A stretch of DNA of 64,000 nucleotides from JBKPCD01 sp046727175. Lineage in GTDB: Bacteria > Acidobacteriota > Vicinamibacteria > Vicinamibacterales > 2-12-FULL-66-21. The notes beneath the pieces were generated by a model. The model did not search any database and had not been told where the DNA came from. It saw nothing but the letters and a program-made list of their open reading frames with translations. Below, one piece after another: positions 42,025 through 50,116 of this stretch. A program made the position numbers and the translations under genes. The DNA lies in assembly GCA_046727175.1 (NCBI GenBank), contig JBKPCD010000158.1, positions 4,331 through 68,330 on the forward strand. Direction: 5' to 3'. The stretch's first letter is position 1; each line of letters begins with the position of its first letter.

Positions 42025-42492
42025 TTACGCGTGCGTGACCTGCGGCTGGTACGTTCCCGCGGGCACGCGGAACGAGATCGCCAACCGGTTCCACGCGTTG
42101 ATTGCGACGGCCGCCAACGTCAGCGCGACGAGTTCCCCCTCGTCGAAGTGACGGCTGACCCGCTCGTATACGTCATCGGGCACGTGCGTATCAGCGACAC
42201 GCGTGATCGCTTCCGTCCACTCGAGCGCCGCGCGCTCGCGATCAGAGAAGAACGGCGTCTCACGCCAGGCGTTGAGCGCGTACAGCCGCTGTTCGGTCTC
42301 GCCGAACGCTCGAGCATCCTTCGTATGCATGTCGATGCAGTACGCGCAGCCGTTGATCTGGGATCCTCGAACCTTCACCAGGTCCAGAAGCGACCGCTCG
42401 AGCCCGCTTTCATCAACAGCCTTCCCGAGACTCAGCATCGCCTGGCCTGCCTTCGACGTCAGAGACTTGCGAACATCCACTCTTGGTGTCAT
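42025..42492 (-). CDS. Carboxymuconolactone decarboxylase/AhpD-like protein, ECF41 partner
   Basis: ATG 42492 follows AAGGAG and gives 155 residues. The AhpD-type motif GSQINGCAYCIDMHTKDARA contains the CxxC pair and the histidine that characterise peroxidase-like members; RETPFFSDRERAALEWTEAI and ELVALTLAAVAINAWNRLAI complete the fold. ECF41 sigma factors are known to be linked to carboxymuconolactone decarboxylases, oxidoreductases or epimerases, and this gene lies directly behind one. It has its own ECF41-type promoter. A redox function is likely; the substrate is unknown. Confidence 0.92.
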   Translation of the reverse strand: MTPRVDVRKSLTSKAGQAMLSLGKAVDESGLERSLLDLVKVRGSQINGCAYCIDMHTKDARAFGETEQRLYALNAWRETPFFSDRERAALEWTEAITRVADTHVPDDVYERVSRHFDEGELVALTLAAVAINAWNRLAISFRVPAGTYQPQVTHA

Positions 42493-42521
42493 CACCAACT
42501 CTCCTTGGTCTCTGCACCGAA

Positions 42522-42547
42522 GACGAATGAAAGCACCGATTGTGACA
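42522..42547 (-). promoter_or_regulatory. ECF41-type promoter of the AhpD-like gene
   Basis: On the minus strand TGTCACA (42541-42547) is followed after 15 bases by CGTC (42522-42525), about 30 bases before the ATG at 42492. This is the -35/-10 pair described for ECF41 sigma factors. The same pair lies before the sigma gene itself. Confidence 0.8.
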
Positions 42548-42562
42548 GGTCCCTCGGCTGGG

Positions 42563-43438
42563 CTAGGAGCGCGGAAGCTTGTCGGGGTTGACCACGGCGT
42601 ACACGGCGTGGATTGTCTCGCCGTCGCTGAGGATCGACATGACGGCAATCATCTCTCCATTGACGCGCACGCAGAGCCCGGTTTCTCCGTTCACCTCGAC
42701 GAGCTCCATCCTGGCTGTGTCACTCTGCAGGCGCTCGCGCAACGCGAGCACGAGCCTGACGATATTCGGCGCACCGACAATCGGACGAGGTGCCGCTGCG
42801 GCACGGCCGCCGCCGTCGGCCGTCCAGGTCGCATCGGGCGCGAACAGCGTGAGCAGCGTCTGCTGGTCCCGCGCGTTCACGGCGTCGGTGAACGCGCGAA
42901 GCAGTTTTGCCTTGGCAGACTCGGCAACCTCGAAGCGCTTGCGCGCGCTCCTGACGCGCGTGCGCGCGCGGTGAATGATCTGCCGGCATGCCTCCTCGCT
43001 CTTCTCGAGGACCGTCGCGATCTCCCCGTAATCGAAGTCGAACACGTCGTGGAGCAGAAATGCGGCGCGTTCTTCGGGGCCCAGCCGCTCGAGCAACACG
43101 AGAAAGGCCATCGAAAGGTCGGACGCCAGCTCGAGATGACGATCCGGCGGAGGCGGCGAGTCGCGCATCATCGGCTCGGGCAGCCACGGCCCGACGTACG
43201 CCTCGCGCTCCGTCTTGAGCGCACGAAGCCGGTCGATGGCCAACCGCGTAGCGGTCGCGACCAGCCAGGCTTCCGAATTCCGAATCGCGTCGCGGTCCGA
43301 CTGGTGCCACCGCACGTACGCTTCCTGGACCAGATCCTCCGCGTCTGCGCGCGAACCGAGCATCCGGTAGGCGAGGCCAAACAGCCGACCTCGATTCGAC
43401 TCGAACTCGCTCGTGGCAGAGGTCCCCGTTTCATTCAC
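42563..43438 (-). CDS. ECF41-family RNA polymerase sigma factor (SigJ type)
   Basis: The 291-residue protein has region 2 (ESNRGRLFGLAYRMLGSRAD, AEDLVQEAYVRWHQSD, AWLVATATRLAIDRLRALKT), region 4 (LERLGPEERAAFLLHDVFDF, YGEIATVLEKSEEACRQIIH) and a C-terminal SnoaL-like extension (about 175-291), which in ECF41 replaces an anti-sigma factor. The hallmark NPDKL is present four residues from the end, and DGGGRAAAAPRPIVG is the typical loop of the extension. The ATG at 43438 follows GGAAGGAG. An ECF41-type promoter upstream predicts positive autoregulation. Confidence 0.96.
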   Translation of the reverse strand: MNETGTSATSEFESNRGRLFGLAYRMLGSRADAEDLVQEAYVRWHQSDRDAIRNSEAWLVATATRLAIDRLRALKTEREAYVGPWLPEPMMRDSPPPPDRHLELASDLSMAFLVLLERLGPEERAAFLLHDVFDFDYGEIATVLEKSEEACRQIIHRARTRVRSARKRFEVAESAKAKLLRAFTDAVNARDQQTLLTLFAPDATWTADGGGRAAAAPRPIVGAPNIVRLVLALRERLQSDTARMELVEVNGETGLCVRVNGEMIAVMSILSDGETIHAVYAVVNPDKLPRS

Positions 43439-43462
43439 TCCGGGACTCCTTCCATGATCAAA

Positions 43463-43489
43463 GACGATGAACGGGGACCGTTTGTGACA
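43463..43489 (-). promoter_or_regulatory. ECF41-type promoter of the sigma factor gene
   Basis: On the minus strand TGTCACA (43483-43489) is followed after 16 bases by CGTC (43463-43466), 25 bases before the ATG. The left end of the MITE-like element begins only 14 bases beyond the -35 box. Confidence 0.82.
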
Positions 43490-43502
43490 ACGCGTTCATG
43501 AC

Positions 43503-43623
43503 TTAACAGGCCGCTGAAAAAAGCCGGCCTGATGGAAAAATGGCAAATGGGAGATGGCAAAAATGCTCAGGTTTTTCCATTTACCATCTGACATTCAGGA
43601 TGCGTTTTTCAGCATCTTGTTAA
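43503..43623. mobile_element. MITE-like palindromic element, 121 bp
   Basis: The ends TTAACAGGCCGCTGAAAAA (43503-43521) and TTTTTCAGCATCTTGTTAA (43605-43623) are inverted repeats matching at 16 of 19 positions. Inside, CCTGATGG...ATGGCAAATGG pairs imperfectly with CCATTTACCATCTG...TCAGG, so almost the whole element is one long stem. It has no coding capacity. Its right end supplies a TAA stop that stands directly before the first in-frame codons of the LRR gene. No target duplication could be identified. Confidence 0.7.
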
Positions 43624-44742
43624 ACGGATCGCGGGCTCGACGTTCTACGCCATCTTCGGGCGCTCAGATTCTTTTCGATCGCCTGGAACCAGAACGTCTC
43701 GGATGCTGGACTCGCAAATCTGGCCTCCTGCGATCGTCTCGAACGCGTGGACCTGATGGGCACCCACACCGGTGATGGCGGCATCCGTGCACTCGCCGGC
43801 AAGAGCCGTCTCCGTCTTCTGCATACGGGACGCTGCGTGACCGATGCGGGGCTCATGCTCCTTCATCGCATCCCCGCGTTCAGCACGCTGGCTTCCAGTG
43901 AGACGAGCGCTGCCGATGAAATCGGGGCGGACCTGATGCTCGATGGCCCGTTCACGAATGCCGGTCTCGCGACGCTGAGTGGGCTCGAGGGGCTTTCTGC
44001 GCTCAGCTTCTTCTGGCACTGTTCTGGATTCACTGGCGAGGGTCTGGCACCGCTCCAACAGCTTCCGAACCTCGTTTCTCTGGGGTGTGAGGGCGAACTA
44101 TGCGACGACGAGGCTATGCGGCAGATCGCCGGATTGCCACGGTTGCGAAAGCTGAACGCGCAGGGAACGGTTGCGACCGACGCCGGGTTCCAATCGTTGA
44201 GCCGTTCTCGCACCATTGAGAACATCTGGGGCCGAGAGTGCCCGAACCTGACCGGGCGCGGCTTTGCTGCGCTCTCGGCGATGCCTGCGCTCCGCGTGCT
44301 GGGCGTCAGCTGCAAGCGCGTCGATGATGCCGGGCTGTCCACGCTCCCACGGTTTCCAGCGCTGACGGGTTTCATACCAATGGACGTGCCGGACGAAGGG
44401 TTCCATCACGTGGGTCAGTGCGAGCGACTGGAAACGCTGACGTGCATGTACTGCAGCGATACTGGTGATGCCGCAACGGAGCACATCGCAAATCTGCCGA
44501 AGCTGAAGTCCTACTATGCGGGGGACACCAAAATCACCGATCGGAGCCTGGAGAGTCCGGACCACATGCGATCGCTCGAACGTGTCGAATTCTGGTCGTG
44601 CTCCGGCATCACGGATCGAGGCGCTGGCCAGCTGGCCGCTCTCCCGCGGCTTCGAGAGATCGTGCTGGATGGTCTGCCAAACGTCACACAAAAAATCACG
44701 GACGCGGTCCCATCGCACGTGCGGGTGAAGTATTTGGGCTAG
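43624..44742 (+). pseudogene. Leucine-rich-repeat protein gene, 5' end lost at the MITE
   Basis: LRR sequence of the ribonuclease-inhibitor/GALA type is continuous from 43624 (TDRGLDVLRHLRALRFFSIA, then NVSDAGLANLASCDRLERVD) to the stop at 44742, with about a dozen repeats such as VTDAGLMLLHRIPAFSTLA, FTNAGLATLSGLEGLSALSF and VDDAGLSTLPRFPALTGFI. The first codon with coding character touches the end of the MITE-like element, and an in-frame TAA lies inside that element. The first possible starts are inside the repeats (GTG 43747 or ATG 43756, about 331 residues). The original N-terminus is therefore missing. A shortened protein might still be made. Confidence 0.75.
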
Positions 44743-44875
44743 ACGTCGACTTGACGGACTTCACGTAGAATTGGCGGCACACCGCGTTTCCACCGGATGC
44801 GGAGAACGCATCCTGGTAAGGTTCCAAGGTTCGCGACGCGCTCGTCAGGATACGAGCGCCGAGAATACAGCTGCC

Positions 44876-47602
44876 ATGCCGCTCAGTGCAGGATCACGTA
44901 TCGGTCCGTACGAGATCGTCGGCTCTCTCGGCGCCGGCGGAATGGGTGAGGTGTATCGGGCCCGCGATACGAAGCTCGATCGCGACGTCGCGATCAAAAT
45001 CCTGCCCGAGCTCTTCGCGAACGACCCCGAACGCCTGGCGCGGTTTCAACGCGAGGCGAAGACGCTCGCCTCGCTCAATCATCCCAACATTGCGCAGATC
45101 CACGGCATCGAAGACTCCGGATCCACCCAGGCGCTCGTCATGGAAATCGTCGAAGGCGAGGACCTTGCCGCGCGCCTCACCAGTGGTCCCTTGTCGACGG
45201 CCGACACGGTCCTCATCTCGAAGCAGGTCGCCGAGGCGCTCGACGCGGCGCACGAGCGCGGGATCGTTCATCGCGATCTCAAGCCGGCGAATATCAGGGT
45301 CACGGACGACGGGACCGTGAAGGTGCTGGATTTCGGGCTGGCGAAGGCAATGGATGCCGGCGGCCAATCGGCGGCCGATGCGATGAATTCGCCGACGTTC
45401 GCGTCACCCAGGACGGAGCTGGGTGTCATCCTGGGCACCGCCGCGTACATGGCTCCTGAACAAGCCACAGGCAAAGCCGTCGACAAGCGCGCCGACATCT
45501 GGGCATTCGGGTGTGTGCTCTACGAGCTGCTCACGGGCCGCTCTCCCTTCGCGTCGGATTCAGCCGCCGAGAGCATTGGGATGGTTGTCACGCGCGATCC
45601 AGACTGGAGCGCGCTGCCCTCGTCACTTCCGCCAACCGTGCGGCAGCTGATTCGCCGTTGCCTCACCAAGGATCCGATGCAGCGGCTGCGCGACATCGGC
45701 GAAGCACGGATCGCCCTGTCGCAGCCGCTGGTGGAACCGACGACCAAACCGCCGGATGCAGCAACGCCTCACAGCCAGCGAACCCGCGTGCGGCGCGCAG
45801 TCGCGTGGACGGCGGCCGCGTTGGCGCTCGCGATGATCGGTGCCGCAGCGACGTGGTCGTCCTCGCGCGGCACTCGGCCGGATGCCCCCATCCTCAGTCT
45901 GGGGATAGACGCGGGAGGAGATACGCCCCTGGCCGGCGTCGGCTGGGCCGGACTGCACTGGGTGGGTCCCACGGCCGTTCTTTCGCCGGATGGCCGACTG
46001 CTCGTGTTCATTGCGCGCGGGCCGTCCGGAGGGCGTTGGCAGCTCTACACCCGGCGTCTCGATGCGCTGAAGGCGACCGCGCTTGCGGGCACGGAAGACG
46101 CCTTCGCGCCGTTCTTCTCACCCGACGGACGTTCCATCGCCTTCTTCTCCACCGGCCGGTTGATGAAGGTCGCGCTGGACGGCGGCGCCGTCACCACGAT
46201 CTGCCCCGCCGAGGAAGGACGCGGCGGCGCGTGGGCGGAAGACGGCACCATTCTGTTCGCGCCGCGGCCGGATGGTCCCTTGTTCCGCGTGTCATCGGAC
46301 GGAGGCACTCCCACGCAAGCGACGACGCTCGACACGGCGTCGAAGGAGACCACGCACAGGTGGCCGCAGGTTCTGCCGGGCGGGAAGGCATTTCTGTTCA
46401 CGGCGCACAGCGGACCGAGCGCGTCTGACGCTGGGACCATCGTGGGCCAGTGGACAAGTGACGGGAAGCGGACGATTCTTCATCGCGGAGGGCTCTACGG
46501 ACGCTACGCGCCGAGCGGACACCTGCTCTATCTGCACCAGGGCTCGCTGTTCGCGGCGCAATTCGACGTCGAACGGCTGCAGGTCACTGGCACACCGGCC
46601 GCCGTCGTCGCCGAGGTGGAACACGCAGTGGTGAACGGAGGCGCGCAATTTTCCTTCTCGAACACCGGTCTGCTCGCGTATCGGCGCGCACGCAGCGCGA
46701 ATCGCCATCTGCAATGGATGGACGTGGCCGGACAGCTTCAGCCGATGCGGAACGTCACCGCCGAGTACCAGGAGGCGCGATTCTCCGACGATGGCACCCG
46801 GCTGCTGCTGGTGGTGAGCGATGGCGCACAATCCGACGTTTGGGTCTATGACATCCGGCGCGACACGATGCTGCGGCTCACGTTTCACCCCGACAACGAT
46901 TGGAGTCCCATCTGGTCGCCAGACGGCAGCCACATCGTGTACGGATCGTGGCAGGCGGACGTCGGCACGTTCAATCTCTTCATGCATCGGGCCGACGGCA
47001 CGGGGCAGCCGGAGCGGCTGACATCGAGTCGCAACAGCCAGATGCCGGTCGCGTGGCACCCGAGCGGTCAGTACCTGCTCTTCTCCGAACGACGACCGGA
47101 AACGGGTGAGGACCTGATGCTGTTGCGCATGGAGCGGACGCCCACGGGCGAATGGAAACCAGGCGCCACTCGCGCGTTGCTGGGCGGCGCCTCCAGCGAA
47201 CTGAACGGCAAGTTCTCGCCCGACGGCAAGTGGCTTGCCTACATCTCCGATGAATCAGGCCGTACCGAAGTGTACGTTCAGCCATTTCCCGGAGCGGGGC
47301 GCTGGCAGGTCTCCGCCGAGGGGGCCGAATGGATCGAGTGGAAGAAGAACGGCCAGCTTTTCTACGGTCGATCGGAGGAGGTCGTGATGACGGTGCCGCA
47401 CCACGTCGAGGGCAACACGTTCGTCGCGGAGAAGCCTCGGATGTGGATGCGAATCCCGCCTGGAGTCATGTGGGTGGATCCGGCCCTGGATGGCACACGG
47501 GCGGTCGCCATCCGGTCGGATGACCCGCGGCGCGAGTCGATGGTACTGCTCATCAACTTCTTCGAGCAGCTGCGGCGCACGGCGGGTTCGACAGGGCAAT
47601 GA
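44876..47602 (+). CDS. Membrane Ser/Thr protein kinase with TolB-like beta-propeller
   Basis: ATG 44876 gives 908 residues; upstream codons are not protein-like. The kinase domain (about 12-285) has the Gly loop LGAGGMGEVYRARD, K41 in VAIKIL, catalytic D134 in VHRDLKPANIRV, D152 in DFGLAKAM, and GTAAYMAPEQATG. One membrane helix follows at about 307-327 (AVAWTAAALALAMIGAAATW). The rest is a WD40/TolB-like propeller outside the cytoplasm, with repeats such as AVLSPDGRLLVFIA, APFFSPDGRSIAFF, NDWSPIWSPDGSHIVYGS and GKFSPDGKWLAYIS. It should sense an envelope signal and phosphorylate cytoplasmic targets. Confidence 0.96.
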   Translation: MPLSAGSRIGPYEIVGSLGAGGMGEVYRARDTKLDRDVAIKILPELFANDPERLARFQREAKTLASLNHPNIAQIHGIEDSGSTQALVMEIVEGEDLAARLTSGPLSTADTVLISKQVAEALDAAHERGIVHRDLKPANIRVTDDGTVKVLDFGLAKAMDAGGQSAADAMNSPTFASPRTELGVILGTAAYMAPEQATGKAVDKRADIWAFGCVLYELLTGRSPFASDSAAESIGMVVTRDPDWSALPSSLPPTVRQLIRRCLTKDPMQRLRDIGEARIALSQPLVEPTTKPPDAATPHSQRTRVRRAVAWTAAALALAMIGAAATWSSSRGTRPDAPILSLGIDAGGDTPLAGVGWAGLHWVGPTAVLSPDGRLLVFIARGPSGGRWQLYTRRLDALKATALAGTEDAFAPFFSPDGRSIAFFSTGRLMKVALDGGAVTTICPAEEGRGGAWAEDGTILFAPRPDGPLFRVSSDGGTPTQATTLDTASKETTHRWPQVLPGGKAFLFTAHSGPSASDAGTIVGQWTSDGKRTILHRGGLYGRYAPSGHLLYLHQGSLFAAQFDVERLQVTGTPAAVVAEVEHAVVNGGAQFSFSNTGLLAYRRARSANRHLQWMDVAGQLQPMRNVTAEYQEARFSDDGTRLLLVVSDGAQSDVWVYDIRRDTMLRLTFHPDNDWSPIWSPDGSHIVYGSWQADVGTFNLFMHRADGTGQPERLTSSRNSQMPVAWHPSGQYLLFSERRPETGEDLMLLRMERTPTGEWKPGATRALLGGASSELNGKFSPDGKWLAYISDESGRTEVYVQPFPGAGRWQVSAEGAEWIEWKKNGQLFYGRSEEVVMTVPHHVEGNTFVAEKPRMWMRIPPGVMWVDPALDGTRAVAIRSDDPRRESMVLLINFFEQLRRTAGSTGQ

Positions 47603-47685
47603 GCGGCGACCCTCGCGTCCGCGTGATTGCAGCGATGCTCTTCGCGGTGTCGCTGCCGCTCGCCCTCGTCGCACGGCAATCGTAA
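47599..47685 (+). CDS. Possible tiny membrane peptide after the kinase
   Basis: An ATG at 47599 overlaps the kinase stop as ATGA and opens 28 codons ending in TAA. The peptide MSGDPRVRVIAAMLFAVSLP continues LALVARQS and would be a single membrane segment with a charged start, or the beginning of a lost signal peptide. The four-base overlap is the pattern seen in true gene pairs here. It could equally be the 5' remnant of a decayed exported protein. Confidence 0.3.
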   Translation: MSGDPRVRVIAAMLFAVSLPLALVARQS

Positions 47686-47815
47686 CGTTCGTGATGAAAG
47701 GGGGAGTCGTGGTGACCACGACGTCCCAGAATCCAAAACCTTAAAGGACTGAGCACGTGCTGTATGGCTGCCGCCAGCAACGCCGGCTGACCCGATATGA
47801 TCGGAGATCGATACC

Positions 47816-48376
47816 ATGACACCAGAGACCGATCGCACACGGCGGCCGTTCGTGATGGAAGAGGCGGTCGCCATCCTGACGCGAACTCCAGCCACGCTCG
47901 ACGCACTGCTCCGTGGTCTTCCTGATGGTTGGATCGGGGCACACGAAGGGGGCGAAACGTGGAGCCCCTTCGATGTCATCGGACATTTGATCCATGGGGA
48001 GCGGACCGACTGGATGCCGCGCGCGAAGATCATTCTCGACCACGGCGAGTCGCGCGCCTTCGAGAAGTTCGATCGCTTCGCGCAGTTCGAGGCATCGAAG
48101 GGTCGAACCCTCGCCAGCCTGCTCGACGAGTTCGCGATGCTCCGTCAGGAAGGCCTCCGCGAGTTGGCGGCCCTGAAGCTGACCCAAGCCGACCTCGATC
48201 GTCGCGGGCGGCATCCGGAGCTCGGGCTCGTGACGCTGCGTCAGCTCCTGGCGACATGGACAGCGCACGACCTCGATCACATCGTGCAGATCTCGCGAGT
48301 CCTGGCGCGCCAGTACGCCGACGAAGTCGGACCCTGGCGCGCGTACTTGCGAATTATCAGTGGAACGCAGGGCTGA
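47816..48376 (+). CDS. DinB-superfamily protein
   Basis: The 186-residue protein has the DinB four-helix pattern: EEAVAILTRTPATLDALLRG, then WSPFDVIGHLIHGERTDWMP with the first histidine pair, and LRQLLATWTAHDLDHIVQIS with the second. These histidines should bind a divalent metal. The group includes thiol S-transferases and hydrolases, and many members are induced by damage or stress; the reaction here is unknown. It is only distantly similar to the DinB protein at 21751-22311. No operon partner is visible. Confidence 0.88.
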   Translation: MTPETDRTRRPFVMEEAVAILTRTPATLDALLRGLPDGWIGAHEGGETWSPFDVIGHLIHGERTDWMPRAKIILDHGESRAFEKFDRFAQFEASKGRTLASLLDEFAMLRQEGLRELAALKLTQADLDRRGRHPELGLVTLRQLLATWTAHDLDHIVQISRVLARQYADEVGPWRAYLRIISGTQG

Positions 48377-48435
48377 GTCACGAATCCTGGTGGGCGTCAC
48401 CTTCGGCTGAACGACCCTCCTGCTCGGGAACGAAC

Positions 48436-48441
48436 TATAAT
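48436..48441 (+). promoter_or_regulatory. Candidate -10 box (TATAAT) of the three-repeat protein gene
   Basis: A perfect TATAAT lies 50 bases before the ATG at 48492. No good -35 box is present at 16-18 bases distance, so the call rests on the -10 alone. A GGAGAG ribosome-binding site follows just before the gene. Confidence 0.4.
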
Positions 48442-48491
48442 CCCGGCGGTTCGCGCGGCATGATGCTGCGGACCGTTCAACGGAGAGCCCG

Positions 48492-48902
48492 ATGACCCGT
48501 CGATCTATCGCCGTCGTGCTTCCAGGCGTCTTGATGTTCGCGATTGCGGCATCTTCCGGCGCGTCCGGCGGCGGAACTGTCACGGCTCGCGGCACAGGCG
48601 TTGCTCCGCCTGTCGTGCCGGGCGAGCGTGGCGCCGCCGCACCACAGAAGGGGCGCTACAAGAAACAGGGAGACACCTGCGTCTGGGATGCGAACGACGG
48701 CGGGCCGAACCAGTGCACACCTCTCGTCAAAGGCCGTTTCAAGAAGGGCGCGAACGACTCGTGCACATGGGATCCCGACGACGTCGGCGATGATCAGTGC
48801 CGGCCGCCCAAGGGACGGTGGAAGAAAGGCAGCGAGAACTCGTGCGTGTGGGACGCGAACGACGGCGGTCCCGATCAGTGCAACCCGCGACAGGCGAAGT
48901 AA
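48492..48902 (+). CDS. Small exported protein with three Cys/Trp/Asp repeats, unknown function
   Basis: The 136 residues begin with a signal peptide (RRSIAVVLPGVLMFAIAASS) and a Gly/Ala/Pro linker. Then come three repeats of 27 residues (53-79, 80-106, 107-133), each KGR(Y/F/W)KK, a short turn, C, x, WD, (A/P)(N/D)D, two to four residues, QC and a proline. The two cysteines of each repeat are always 12 residues apart (63/75, 91/103, 118/130) and probably form a disulfide. The Asp-rich loop between them (for example DANDGGPDQ) resembles a calcium-binding loop. I do not recognise a named family. It is monocistronic. Confidence 0.75.
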   Translation: MTRRSIAVVLPGVLMFAIAASSGASGGGTVTARGTGVAPPVVPGERGAAAPQKGRYKKQGDTCVWDANDGGPNQCTPLVKGRFKKGANDSCTWDPDDVGDDQCRPPKGRWKKGSENSCVWDANDGGPDQCNPRQAK

Positions 48903-48926
48903 GCCTATCGATCCCGCACCTTTCGG

Positions 48927-50084
48927 TTACAGCAGCGCGAGAGCGGCGAACGCGGTGGCGAGATCCGACATGAACATGCGCCGCCACGGCTCGCCTTTGT
49001 CGCCGCCGTGCTCGCGATCGAAGTTGAGTGAGTGGGCGCGCCACGGCGCCCAGGACAGATCGCCGGGACGCTCGGTCGTTTGATGCGAGCGCAACCACTG
49101 CTGACCTCTCGCGACAGCAGCACGATCCGCGGCCACGGCGGTTTTGCGCATCACATACACGACGAGACCGGTCGCGTATCCGTCTGACGCCGCGAGCAAT
49201 GCGTCGTCCGGAGATCCCGGCGGCGCGAATGGCGCCTCTTCCCTCGTCCATCGCCACGTGCCCAGATCCGTGAGCGACCACCCGCCATCCGGCCGCTGGT
49301 GCCGCTCGAGGTCCCGGACCACCGCGTCCCGCTCAGCGGATGTGAGAATGCCCTTGAAATGTGCCGACGCAATGAGCGCCCATGCGCGATTGAACAGTCG
49401 CTGCGACGCCGTATTAGCGCGCAAGTACGCGCGCAATCGCTCGATTCCGGCCTGTCCGCGCGCGTCGCTGCTTGCGAGCATTCCGGCGTGCGATCCTGCG
49501 GCGATTGCCGCGACCGTGGCGCCGTAGAACACGGCGTCCGGCGCTTCGTACGGCTCGAGACCGAAATTGAGCCAGTCCCACGCGCCGTTGTCGCGCTGCA
49601 CCTCCCACAAGCGAGCCATTGCCGCGCGCGTGAGCGCGCCCGGCTCGGATGATTCCTCTTCAGGATCTCGGCTCGTCAGCACGAGCGCGTTGATCACCGC
49701 CTCCACGCCGCGCGACTCGAGTTTCTTCGCCTCCGTGTGATCGTAGTACGGCTGCTCGGTGTCCAGGTGCTCAACGCGCTGCCGCACGATCTCGAAGATT
49801 CGTTGCTCGTGAGCGGTCGGCGCCGCCGCACCCTGCGCTCGACGAAGTGCCGGCCGCACGAGGGCGTATGGCACGGCCGTGTGGCAGGACAGACACTTCG
49901 TTTCGGTATCGCCGGTCTTCAGATTCTTTGCTCGGGCCCACCACAAGTCCATTCGCGCGTCGAGGTACCGCGCGACGGACGCCTGATCCCACGTTTCGGC
50001 GGAGCCGCTGGAGCGTTCGATTGCCCCTGTGACCAACCCTGCGGTCACTACGACGCACGCTGCGGCGAGCACCCGGCTTTGCAT
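48927..50084 (-). CDS. Exported protein with CxxCH haem motif and terpene-cyclase-like helical repeats
   Basis: ATG 50084 gives 385 residues starting with a signal peptide (MQSRVLAAACVVVTAGLVTG). Near the N-terminus is one c-type haem motif, TKCLSCHTAVPYALVRPALR (C64, C67, H68). The rest, EPGALTRAAMARLWEVQRDN, GAWDWLNFGLEPYEAPDAVF, LERHQRPDGGWSLTDLGTW and LRSHQTTERPGDLSWAP, has the QxxDGxW-like pattern of the alpha-alpha toroid found in squalene cyclases and prenyltransferases, without the cyclase DxDD motif. A periplasmic redox or binding protein is inferred. The ADOP gene lies 32 bases upstream on the same strand. Confidence 0.8.
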   Translation of the reverse strand: MQSRVLAAACVVVTAGLVTGAIERSSGSAETWDQASVARYLDARMDLWWARAKNLKTGDTETKCLSCHTAVPYALVRPALRRAQGAAAPTAHEQRIFEIVRQRVEHLDTEQPYYDHTEAKKLESRGVEAVINALVLTSRDPEEESSEPGALTRAAMARLWEVQRDNGAWDWLNFGLEPYEAPDAVFYGATVAAIAAGSHAGMLASSDARGQAGIERLRAYLRANTASQRLFNRAWALIASAHFKGILTSAERDAVVRDLERHQRPDGGWSLTDLGTWRWTREEAPFAPPGSPDDALLAASDGYATGLVVYVMRKTAVAADRAAVARGQQWLRSHQTTERPGDLSWAPWRAHSLNFDREHGGDKGEPWRRMFMSDLATAFAALALL

Positions 50085-50116
50085 TGGCCGAATGTAAACA
50101 CTGCGGCTGGACGGAA

